Source: Sphagnum magellanicum (lineage: Eukaryota; Streptophyta; Sphagnopsida; Sphagnales; Sphagnaceae). Taken from it: DNA of 64,000 nucleotides. The notes under the pieces are model-generated. The model ran no database searches. It saw only the letters and a program-made list of their open reading frames with translations, and was not told where the DNA came from. Made by a program: the position numbers and the translations under genes. How positions within the stretch are numbered: the stretch's first letter is position 1; each line of letters begins with the position of its first letter. Of this stretch, positions 33,389 to 44,563 are shown one piece after another. The DNA is taken from the NCBI GenBank assembly GCA_021904315.1, contig CM038913.1:4649958-4713957 (forward strand), written 5' to 3'.

Positions 33389-36300
33389 ATGTCGGAATCA
33401 AATTCCGGGAATGCTGAGAAGCCGGCGCAGGTGATTCCATATCTCTCCAATTTTTCTTAGTTTTCCCCCTTTTTTCTTTTTGTCTTGTAGCGATCGTTCG
33501 GAGAAAGTCCTGGCGATTGCAAGATGACAACGGTAAAACTTAATGCGCGTCGTGCCAGATGATCTGTGTTTGATTCTATGGTTTAATTCAATTCTGGAAT
33601 CTGAATTTCTTGCATTATATCACTGAACTCTTCATTTTCTTTGCCCGCCGTCATGTCCTGTATCGCTTTTGGTGGTGCTTGGAGATATGTAAGAGTAATT
33701 CGTTGGTCAAATTGCACGTCGCATATTGTATGTGACTCTGATACGGCTGAGGATCAATCGATCTCTAGAGACTTGCGGCGTCAATCCATCTTCTCTGTGT
33801 CTTCGATATTGAGCCTCTTGCAGTTAATTTCAGAGAATCTTTGTTTCCGTGTGATAGAGACAATATCGCAATTTTTCTGTACGACTTACGTTCTAGCTCA
33901 TGAATAATGACGATCTTCCTTCAATGTAGCAGGTCAGCTTGGACGGTTTTTCTTCGACTCTTGGCCATGAGCATGGCTTGGAAAGCTCACTTGGAGGTTC
34001 CTACTTGCCTTTGCCTCTAGTAGTGAAACATATATAAAGCGGTTCTGGCTAGAACAGAGATGTATCAACTGGTCTATGATATAAGCACTGCATTGTCTGA
34101 CGTATATGGAGGTAATTGTCTCACAATATTGAAAGAATGGCGAGTACCGGTGTGTCCTGAATAAAATCAGAATGCTTTCAAGAGCTCATTTGACCAGTAA
34201 GTACTTGATTTTCTGGTGACTAATACAGAGATAATATTGTAGTGAAGAAATGTGTTAATTTCTTTTTGTGCTTGAACATGAGAAGCTGACAAGGTGAACG
34301 AAGCTGCATCTATCGATTGCGTGCGCTTTCTTCTCCAATATGGATCAAGCCGCCAAGTAACAGGTGATGACATCAGGTAATTTGAGTCTCCCGGGGCTCC
34401 TTGATGTGAAAAAAACGTTTGCGCGGAATGCGAATCTTAACTATGCAAGACGGTGAACAACTGTCCAGAAGCTCTGATCGAGAGGAATTTGACGCTCTTT
34501 CAGTACTCGGTGCAGTTCTAAGTTCTAGCACGAGCTTTAGATAGTTCGAGTAATGAACTGCGTAAACTTCATCAGTTTGTATGATGACTTGATCTCCGCA
34601 TTCAGACCTTATCGCCACTGCTGTTGAAGAACTAACAGCCGTTGCAGTTCTGTCTGCAGGAAACTAGAGAAGGAGACGTGCCTTCAAACTGAAGACGGAT
34701 CGTTATCAGGTAGATCGTCTATCTGCAACTCCATCAGATCAATATTGTTTCCTGCAAGTTAGACCGTCTACGCTTATTATCCAGATGTGCATAGGTGACG
34801 TATTGTTCACGAAAAAAACAGATTTTTGTAACTGTTTTGTTGTAGTGTGTTGCGGTTTGACAGGGGAGCTGAAGGAGCTGGTCATGTCCAGGGATATTCA
34901 CGCCCTGCCAAAATCCAATTCCCTTGCTCAGCGATTATCGAGGCTGTATTTTCACGACGATAGCAATAATGATGGCGGCGAGTGCTCCAAGAGCACAGCT
35001 ACTGAATCTTTCTCGGCAACACCTCCATCCGAGCCTGACAATATAGCCGGCCAAGAAAACACTGACGAGAGGTCTGGACTCTGTCTCCAAGCCAGATGCC
35101 TTTGATGAGAACTATTCTTGAAGCCATCGGAACTTTGCTCGTGGGGGGACGGGGGCAATCAATGCGATCTAGACAAAAGCTTTGAGAAGCCATCGAATCC
35201 TGCAGGAGGGGTCGTGTTGTTGTGTGCTTGTACAGTCCGTAATGTACCTCGTGCTCGCAGTAGTGCTTGCAAGCAGATCATCGCTGTGTCCTATTGAGAC
35301 TTTGCCTTCTACATCTTTAGACTAAGTTATCTGTTAGTGGTTTCTAAAACTCTCCTCTGCTCCCAATTTATAATGCCCGAGATATGATGCGTACATTGCA
35401 GCTCAAAACCGCAAGCACCTGCGAAAACAGAGATGTGCCGTTACTTTACAATGCCCGGAGGATGTGTCCGCGGGGAGAAGTGTTTCTATGCCCATGGTGA
35501 GGAAACACTTATGCGAGCCAGAGCTTTACCACCTGGAGACACAAGGCATGGTCTTATACCCAAACATTTTGGAGGAACCAAGGTTAGAGCTCGATTGCCT
35601 GAACTCTCACAACATTAGCAGGTCCCAGGAAACTATATTTGCTGTGAAGGCGGCGAATGCAGATTAGGTTTTACAGTTTGCATACGGGTTCGTGGTAATG
35701 TAAAACTTAATTTTCAAGCACTATTCCTCCATCTCCATATGCACAATAAGTAATGTATGTAGCGCCAAAGCTTATAGCATCTTCAATCTGGGCAACATAA
35801 ACACAATGCTCAGATCTGCAACTACGTACCAGACACTTATTAGGGTATGACTGGCTAATACACAGCCTTGAGTCTTGAGAAATGAAATGTTGAGATGCAT
35901 GTGGGGGGATCCCCTTCATGTTAAGAAGTTGGCAGATCATGCTCAGCTTTTTGCACTGTTCTTGTCAACTTCTGGGAGATCCACAGCGTGTGACAGAGGA
36001 TCTAAGCAAGAAAATATTTGTTGGAGGTCTGTCACCTTCTGTGGAGTCTGGTAAGCCTTATCAAATTCTCTTGACCTTACAATGTTTAGCTACAGTGCTA
36101 CACTTGCTTTGACAGTGTGGCCCCATTCTACAAGTGGAGGATTCAAGCACAGATGTTTAGGGACATTTGTTCCATTTCCACTGCAAAGTGTGTAAATGAG
36201 TTCTCATGTCAGACCTCTATTTCTCTATCAGAAAATCTTTTTTGACTGCTGAAGAATCCAGAGAATTCGATGGAACTATTGATGCTTCCAATGCCTGTGG

Positions 36301-38805
36301 TGAATAATTGTCAAACTGGAGTTGTGTATTAATGTGAAACATTACCGGGCACAGAGACTAGTCCAGTCAGAAAAGCCATATCCCCAATGAGTGAGATGTG
36401 AGAAAGGAAATCAATTCCACCATTAATTCATTGAAACCGTTTGTTATGTTTGCAGATGACTTGTGGGACTTTTTTGAGGAGAAGTATGGTCCAGTCCTAG
36501 ATGCAGTTGTTATTGGAAGTCAATCAGGTGACCATTTGCAATCACGTGGGTTTGGATTTGTCACATTCAAGCATGTAGAATCAGTTGCAGCTGCAGTTGA
36601 GGCTCATTACATCAACATTTTCGGAAAAAAGGTACAAAATGATTGACCTTGACCATTTTTTATGGTTGTGAGCAGCACACTAAGAAAAGAGGAGTACATT
36701 CTTTGACATGTTCTCTGATCATGCCTATTGTACATCAGTGATTGGCCAGCCTGGAGTTAGTTCCTTGCTTCCAATTGAAATTTGCATTACCCTGACAGGT
36801 GGAAATCAAAAGTGCAGTTCCTCGATCGGAACTTCCAGCACTCGACTCTGCAAGATCTGACAGTAATGTCCAGGAGCAGTATTCTCCTTTGCCTGCAGAC
36901 AAAATGTCAGAAGTGGACAGAATGGAGTTTCTGACACCCTCGACTCCAGGATCACTTCTTCACTCGAAGACACTTCAAGGCACTCCACAAGCACACTGGA
37001 TGACATTGGTGGAATGCCAGCAACCTACAGGAGAGGACAACACCAGTTTCTCCAACAAATTGTCATCAGCCAAGGAGTTTTTCCATCCCAGTGATTTGTA
37101 TTCATCACCTGTAAGTCAAAGCTCATCCAGCAGCATCCAGGGATCTACCCCTTCCTGGTTGATCAAGTTTAGGCAGTGGCTCCCAACCTTCCTGGCAGGA
37201 GTGTCAACACGCTTAAACGAAGGAGAATGGTATCCACTCTCATCTCTGAAAGGAGATTTCAGAGCAACCTGTGGTTTGGAACTTGACCACTTGGCCCTTG
37301 GTTATGAAAAACTCAGTGATTTCATCCGCTCTCTGCCTGAAGTTTGCAGAATGAAGATTGTACCAGTTGGAAGGGGCCCAGCAACCCATATGGTTCTCCT
37401 TCCAGCATTGACTCGACCCACTCCTGTATCACAGAGTCAAGGAAGGACCAGTGGATCTCTCATGACAAGCCGATCATTAGTAGATGCTTCACGGTCCTAT
37501 GCTGCTGTAGCCTGCCAGGGTGCAAGTCACATAAACTCGTTTTCCTTACCATACGCACCCACATCTCTGCCTCACATTGATCCACCTGGTGTGGTAAACA
37601 ATGAAGTTGCTGAACGAGGTGAAAGTGCATCTCCTTCAGCACAACAGCATCCTGCTGGACTTGAGTGTTACAAGGGCCTGTCCCTGGTAGATGCAACACG
37701 CTCTTATGCTGCTGTGGCATGCAGAGGAACAAGTAGCTTGATGGGTGCTGCATCGTCATCAACATCTCTACCATCAAACAAGCTGCCTACTCTGACTACT
37801 GGTGTTGCAACTCAAGTGTTAAGCCACCCAGAATTGATGAATGATGCCCCCAAATGTCCAGGATCAAGCTCATCAGCTGCAGACCTGGCCGGTCTGATTG
37901 CATGCAAATCATCCACAGTTCAGGTTGGGACCAAACTTCCAGATGCACCTCATGCTTCTGGAATAAACTCAGCAAGTCTCTCACAGGAGGAATGGACCTT
38001 TTTGGCAGAGCTTCTAGCACTGCTACACAAGAATGAAATTGGACAGGACTCAGAGGATGTGCCCAAGATAACATCTGACCCTTCTGTGCAGAACTCCAGC
38101 CAGAGACCAGCGGTGATTGGCATTCAGGTTCCACAAGGCTCTTGTTCACAGAGGACAGATGTGAGGACTTCTGCCAGGTTACCTGTCACACCTGAGCATG
38201 AACCTAAAACTCCAGACCACCAACTCCCAGCACCACTGAAGCCATTTGCTGCATTCAGTCATTCGTGTCCCAGTTTCCTCCCAGACACCCAATACAGTAT
38301 ATGGGGCCCAAATGTGCAAGACAACAGAGCCAAAGAAGTCTATAACCATCAGGTGAGCATATTCCCCATAACACTCTCTTAACTGTAGCATCATCATCAT
38401 CTTCTTGAGCTTCTTGTTTCTGCATATGCAGGGCAACACCAGAGTCTCCATTCAGTGATACCTATGCACCAACTTTCCCATCATAGTTTTCACAAGATCA
38501 ATTGAACTGCAGTTTGACAACCAATGTCATTCTTTGCATTATTCCTGGTGCAGGAATTTGCTCAGAGCATTTTACCACTGTATGGAATTCCAAGTGGACT
38601 GCCACCAGCACTAGGTCAAGGTTACTCTGGACGAGAAGGGATGTGCGGACTTTGCTCGGTGAGACAAGCCCTTTGGGTTGCAGTTCCATGTGGTCACTAT
38701 GGCTTGTGTGCAGCATGCAAAGATAGTCTGCGACAACGCAGCCATGCCCCTACTCAATGTTTCCTCTGCTATGGATATGTCGAGAGATGGATTGCTTTGC
38801 ATTAG
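33389..38805 (+). CDS. CCCH zinc finger-RRM-LOTUS-RING protein
   Basis: Exons are 33389-33430, 33933-33996, 34864-35071, 35402-35582, 35987-36050, 36456-36631, 36799-38352 and 38554-38805. All phases agree and give 846 residues. Residues about 117-136 form a CCCH finger (C-x8-C-x5-C-x3-H, MCRYFTMPGGC to CFYAH). Residues about 172-245 are an RRM with RNP2 KIFVGGL and RNP1 SRGFGFVTF. Residues about 362-447 match a LOTUS/OST-HTH domain (WLPTFLAGV, LGYEKLSDFI, GRGPATHMVLLP). A C-terminal RING-HC (about 793-843) has CGLC, PCGHYGLCAAC and CFLC. RNA binding through three modules plus likely E3 ubiquitin ligase activity suggests control of mRNA fate in cytoplasmic granules; this is inference. The middle is Ser/Pro-rich and disordered. 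The start codon lies in the first coding exon after a GC-rich leader. Confidence 0.85.
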
Positions 38806-39274
38806 TTGGGAGATCAGAGGCACTCCTTCCAAAACCCCCTGTCCAAACTCCATTTTTTGCATTTGAGGAATGTGCCTGGAAATCTTTGGCAGCTGGATCA
38901 AAGTGACCAGAGTCGATCATAAATCATGTGCTTGTCATTAGCAACTACCTACCTACATTTTTGACCAAACTCTTCACAGACTGGTACCAAGTTTCTTGAG
39001 GAAGACAATACGCGTTTCAAAAGTCAAACTGCAAGCTATGGATTAGAGTACATAACACAGGTTTATACCTACTTGCAGCTCTTGTTGATAATCATTCTTC
39101 TGAAAACTGCTTTGCACATGGTGTTTGTTGAATCCTCAGGTAAATGAAACCACCACTGCATAAAAAGCTATGGAGCGAGAGAGCCAATCAGGCAAGTAAA
39201 CCTTATGTGTGACATGCCTCTTCTCTTTCTCAAATGAATCACAGCCATTTAAAATTCTACCAGATCTTTACTCC

Positions 39275-39382
39275 GGGTAAGGACCTCAAGAGGGGCTGTT
39301 CTGGGAATTCAGGTCCTTCACTCGGCTTCCACCTCGCACTGGGCCCTCATTCCCAGAACAGTCCAGTTCTCAGTCCTTACCC
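39275..39382. repeat. Hairpin inverted repeat
   Basis: 'gggtaaggac' plus 'ggggctgttctgggaatt' on the left is matched by 'cccagaacagtcc' and 'cagtccttaccc' on the right. Arms are about 35 bp with a loop of about 37 bp. Confidence 0.75.
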
Positions 39383-39594
39383 TACACATTCCCCCACCCA
39401 CCACCACTAAGGATGGAATTTCCCCTTTCTGTTGTTTATATCAATGTTGAGAGCAAAGTATAAGTTTTACCACCTATTCCTGTTGAAAAGAGGCCAATTT
39501 CTCAGCTTTCTCACCTCCCTATCAGTCAGCCATGTGTAAAATCTTGGTGTTTTCCCCTTGTTATTATTTAGGGGGCAATTGTGGCAGGGCGCAA

Positions 39595-39715
39595 TATTGG
39601 CTCATTGTGCATTCTGCCCATGTGAGGGCATTATGCTCTGTAAGGCCCTTGTTGGAAGAGCATTTTTGCTTGTAAGGTCCTTGTTTGTGGGGCATTGTGC
39701 TTGTAAGGTCCCTTG
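39595..39715. repeat. Short degenerate tandem repeat (GGCATTGTGCTTGTAAGGTCC)
   Basis: Three to four units of about 35-40 bp built on 'gcattgtgcttgtaaggtcc' in the gene-free stretch after the CCCH gene. Confidence 0.55.
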
Positions 39716-39799
39716 ACAGCTGGCTTTTACTATTTTCAAACTAGTTCCAAACAGGATATTCCAGAGGGTGTTTTGGTTGTAAGCTCCCCTATACATACC

Positions 39800-40140
39800 C
39801 ACATAGCCTTACCCTATACATAAAGAATTCTTGAAATTTTTTCCTTTCTATAATTTTCATTATGCTTATTCTCGTGAACCTCGTGCTTTGGAGTTGGGTA
39901 ATGCCTGAGGAGCAGGGTGTTCCTGAAATAACACAAGGTGGTGGTGGTGTTGAGGGGTCCTTATTTCTGGAACAACACCCAGCTCCAAGTGCAGAAAATC
40001 TTCTTTTTTTTTCATTTTGTACCCTGCGCTACCCAGTGGATATCTGGTGGGCATTCCCTTTTTCAAAACGACCTCCCCCTGCCCTCTATGGCGGAAAAGT
40101 TCTGCTTCCTAACCTGAACTCTAGATACACTTGAAATTTT
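39800..40140. mobile_element. Diverged relative of the 17.9 kb foldback element
   Basis: It shares 'accctatacataaagaattc' with the 'ccctacacataaagtac' and 'aagaatttc' phrases of the 17.9-18.25 kb foldback, as well as 'gggtaatgcctgaggagcag' and 'ggggtccttatttctgg'. An inner hairpin lies at about 39890-39985. More degraded than the first copy. No coding capacity. Confidence 0.5.
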
Positions 40141-40149
40141 CTGCAGATG

Positions 40150-43100
40150 CTTGATGAGCTCTGTTAAGCATCAGCCCTTCTTCGAAAGGGAGCTTGGCCA
40201 CTCACTTACTGCTACTGTTAGAGTATAGGCACATTATCTTCTTCACGCCACTAGAAGGCAAAGCCTTCTCAATTCTTAGCCACCAGTGGCCACTATGATC
40301 CAATCCTGCCAACAAGAGATGGGAGGAAGATTGATGGTCTACAAAGTGTTGGACTGCAGGGATTTTATTAGTCTTCTTCTTTTTCTACACCATAGGTGTT
40401 CATCACAAACAGAGAGATTCTGCACTTGTTGTGGGAGTTGTCTGTGGCACTCTTTTATTGCAGCACACACAGCTGGAGGGAGATTCAAGCATCCACCGCT
40501 TGAGGTACTATTCTCCACCAAAATCTCAATCAATGGCTATGGATACTAAGTATGTACTAAGTTACTGAACTGGCCTTTTGTGTGGCCCACGTCATGGTAC
40601 TTTTCTGTGTTGTCTCACACTCCCCTTTCCCTGCCCCAATCCTCAGAGCTCATTTCCTCCCTTATCTATATACAATCAATTTACAACTTATATTTTCTTT
40701 TTGTGTCTGCGCTTGAGCTGGGACCCTTTTTTCCTTGTGTAATAACATGTAGAAATGTGATCCGATGTTGTAGATCCTAGATTCTCTGCCATCTCATTTT
40801 TGGCATTCTTTTCTCATGGGATTATGATCCTCTTCCTCGCCGCCGCCGCGCTCACCCCAGACTATGTCTTTTTGGTTACCTTTTGAGCCAGGCTATTAGG
40901 GGCTGGAGTAATCCAAGTTTGGGACGCTGTTGTTGGACGGTTCCTTGATCCTTTTTTGAGAACCTCCAGCTTGGGGAGTTTTTTTTTGGAAAAAATTTAG
41001 AAATCAAAAAACCTCCTGCTTTGGTTTTTGGAAGATTTTCAGAATCTCAGATCCTCAGATCAGCCTTTTTTTCAATCTATTTTTGTGGGGGTCTAGGCCA
41101 AAATAAGTGTTCAGTCATAGGCAGGCGATCGGTGATGGGCCAGTCTACCCTAAGCTAGCAGGGTAGGTCTTTCAAATTTTGACCTCTGCTGGTTATATGC
41201 CTATATACCCAGTCAGACCTCCAGTGGGGGGTTTGGTCCCGAATCGAAGAACTACCCAACACTGGTTGAAGCTTACCATATGAGGTAGAGAGCCTCATTT
41301 GTTGGCCTTGCCTACCAAGGCAAGGATATTGTGTTTAGATTCATTATAGAGTACACTAGCTTAAGGGATTTTGGCTCCTAGGTAATAGGTCTATTTTTAT
41401 ATAAGGATTTTTGAAAGATGATATTATGGCTTGTGTTGGAACTTGAGATTAGTTACAGAGTTATAATATCTTGAAGGATTTGGTTTCTTTTAGAGGATGT
41501 TTTAAAGATTATATTTTTGCATGATGAAATATTTGAGTTTCCATAATTCTTCTTTTGCATGAAGATACTTTTTAAATGTAAATGGCAAGACCACAGTGTG
41601 ACACACCCCTTGTTACAAGAAGGCACTGCTACAAGAAAGGAAGGGACATGGAAAAGGTTTGCCCAAAGTTCACTACAAGAAAGCACTACTATAAGGAAGG
41701 AAGGAAGAAAGAAAGGGAAATAGAGACAGAAGAAAGGACATAAGTTATTACCTAATTTATGAAAAGAGAGATTACATAAAGCAATGCAGTTTTTTATTTG
41801 GTCCCACATTCATTTTGATGGATGTTCGTCTGGTGTTATTATGAACTACAAGATCATTTTTTGGGATGATCATGGAACATTTCTCCTATTTGAGTTGTTT
41901 TGTCTGAACCAATGTTGGGAATTCTATGGTTTATAGTGTTAAACTTGGGGGTTTAGGTTAGTGTATTATAAACTCTAATCCGTGCAAGAACCACATTTCG
42001 AATCTAACCTTTTGCTAGACCTAAAATTGAAATGTGAACTTTTTTTTTTTTTTTAATAATTCTTGAACATGTTTCAGGTTCTTTAGATAAGCAAAGCTAG
42101 AATTTGACAAGTAGGCTGAACTTTACGACTAAGTGATTAATTTTAATTAATTATAAAGCTCAATACTCATACACCCCATGCCCCCCCCCACCATTTTCAA
42201 TTTGTTCCAAAATTGCATATCTAGACAATCTCAAATTTAATTTGTTCTGGTGTGTTTTTATTCAATTTTGTGATGTAGCCAAACTGAACAATCCTCCACA
42301 AGAATATTTAGCCAAATTTGGCTACAAAGGAGATAGAGAAAAAAAACAAAAAACAAAATTAAGATTCCTTCTATTTATTGTTGTTGGCTACCTACTAGAA
42401 ACTAATATAGAAATCAGACAAATTTTTTACTTTTAAAAAAAATTGCCAAGGAACAAATAAAATAAAATAAAATTATCCCTTTTAATTTTGGAGTGCATTG
42501 AAAGACTCCCAGTGCTTTTTTAGATAAAAGTCATCATCTCCAAAGATGAAGGTTACTGAAAGGATCTCTCCATTTTCCCTCTTTTCCTTTTCTTTTTCCC
42601 CTTTCTTTTCTGGAAGTTGAATCATTTCATTTTTTGTGGTACCCATATAATTGCTCTATTAAAGTCTAGAGCTTCCTCTTCTTCTTCTTCTGTTTCTTTT
42701 CTTTTCTTTTTCTCCTTTTTTTACTCACACTTCAAACATGCCTGACTTTTGTATTGAATGGTATCAGTACTGGATTAATATTATACTGGTGGTAGCAGTT
42801 TTTCTTTTCTTTTCTGGCGAAATTTTGCCATTTTTCAACAAAGAAATTGGGGAAATTTGGGAAAAAAAATAATTTTGTAGTGAAATATAGACTACTTTTG
42901 CTAATTTACCTGCTCAAATATACCCGTTCAAATAACCGGAGGACCTCTCTGTCCAGGCCTCCCCCCCCCCCTGGGTCATTACTCTAAAGTCTAGAGCTTC
43001 CTCTTCTTTTTTTCTCCCGTTTCTTTTCTCTCCTTCTTTGGTCACGTTCCAAACATCCCTGATTCAATATTGGATGGTATTAATAGGCTTGCTGGGCTCA

Positions 43101-44100
43101 TATTATCATGGTACTAGGTAGAGTCTAGAACATCCTCTTTTTTGTTTTTGCCCTTCTTTTTCTTTTCTACTCCCATGATACATCTCAAACATCCCTAAAT
43201 GCCTCACTCCTAGAAAATAAAACATAATTGATGATTTAGAAATTTGGAGACCCAAATAACCAAATAAGTTTTTTCTGAAAAATAGATTTCAAATGGTACT
43301 GATTCTGGATTAATAGTACCTAAGAAAGTAAGTGGGGTCTAATTTAATTTTTTTCAAACATTTTTGCAATTTGAACAACTTTTCCTATATTTTTTATTTT
43401 TTATTTTTTAAATTTTTACTATTATTTATTTATTTTTGGTTGTCATTGCTCCTTTGCTTATGGAACTCCAAAAGGTGTTGTGGACCTCCATTTACCACAC
43501 CCATATCTATGAAGGTCAATACAAATGGACAAGAAATGAATAACACATATGTCGATGTTTGGTGATGAGTGAGTGTTTGACTATGAGCATGTTTACAACT
43601 AAGATATAATTCTTCTTTAACCCTAGTGTTTTTTTTCTTTCTTTGGGGTGCTAAATTTCATGTCCTTTGTCCCAAAAATAAAATAAAATAAAATAAATGG
43701 AGGTGTGAACGATACAAAGGATTTTTTTCCTGAACAAATTGGGCCCAAGTTGTCTGTCACATTATGAGGGGGGAAAAGATTCTAAAGTCACCACATTTAG
43801 AAATTTCAAAAGAAAATAAATAAAATTTATTTAAAATTTTTAAACTTAGTTATAAATCTGTTTTAAAATTTAAACTTAGAAAGAATCCTTTAAAAAAATT
43901 AGTTTGCTCTCTGACCTATAGCCAAATTTGGCTAAACCCTCTTGTGGATGATCACCAAACCCCACCCCAAATATGAACCCAAAAAAACACGCACAAATAG
44001 GCATCCAGAATCCTCGCTCTCTCTCTCTCTCTTTTCTTCTGTTTTCTCTCTTCTTCTTTTTTCTTTTTTTGGGGGGTCCTTAGAACTCACACTAATTTCC
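40150..44100. other. Gene-free stretch with pyrimidine-rich repeated segments
   Basis: No gene is recognised. A segment beginning 'gtctagagcttcctcttct' and running to 'tgaatggtatcagtactgg' (about 42662-42780) recurs in diverged form at about 42987-43090 and partly at 43120-43200. 'gccaaatttggct' appears at about 42311, 43921 and (diverged) 57330. Poly-C runs occur at about 42180 and 42960. A CT dinucleotide run at about 44016-44031 precedes the MTP gene. Confidence 0.4.
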
Positions 44101-44400
44101 AAACATGCCTGATGAGTGATTGATTCCTTTCACAAACTCCATTTTGCCACAAAAACACACACGAATTTCACGCCATCTCTTCTTCCTCGCTTTCACTCTA
44201 GTTGTTGTTGTGTTTTTAGTTTGTTGCTGGGGTGGGAGAAGGGGGGGGTGTTGGCTTTGGACTTTCGTATTGTAGCGCAACGGAAATCGGTCCATCGTGG
44301 CTGCCGGGCATGCGGAACGTCGCCGCTGCATTTGTGGTGGAGACGGGCGAGAGACACTCCTACTTTTGTGGAAGAATTAGTTCTTCGTTGCTCCGGGACG

Positions 44401-44466
44401 ATGCAGAGCTCTTTGCGTAGTAGCAGCTTCTGTCGTACGGATTTAGGGTTTGGGGATTTCCCATAA
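44401..44466 (+). other. Upstream open reading frame candidate in the MTP leader
   Basis: ATG at 44401 opens a 21-residue frame (MQSSLRSSSFC to GFGDFP) ending TAA, about 100 bp before the MTP start. Another, starting at 44309 (MRNVAAAFVVETGE), ends at 44420. Whether these are in the mRNA depends on the transcription start, which I cannot place. Confidence 0.3.
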
Positions 44467-44563
44467 GCTCGAAGTCTTTTTGTTGTTGTTGTTGTTTCTG
44501 TTTTTGTGGGTTTTTGTTTTTTTGAGTTTTGGTTTTTGGGACGGTGAGGAGGGGTGAGTTGCG

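Noticed and set aside
36806..38149. Minus-strand frames opposite the large CCCH-gene exon
   Set aside because: Antisense to a long exon with strong domain evidence; no recognisable motifs.
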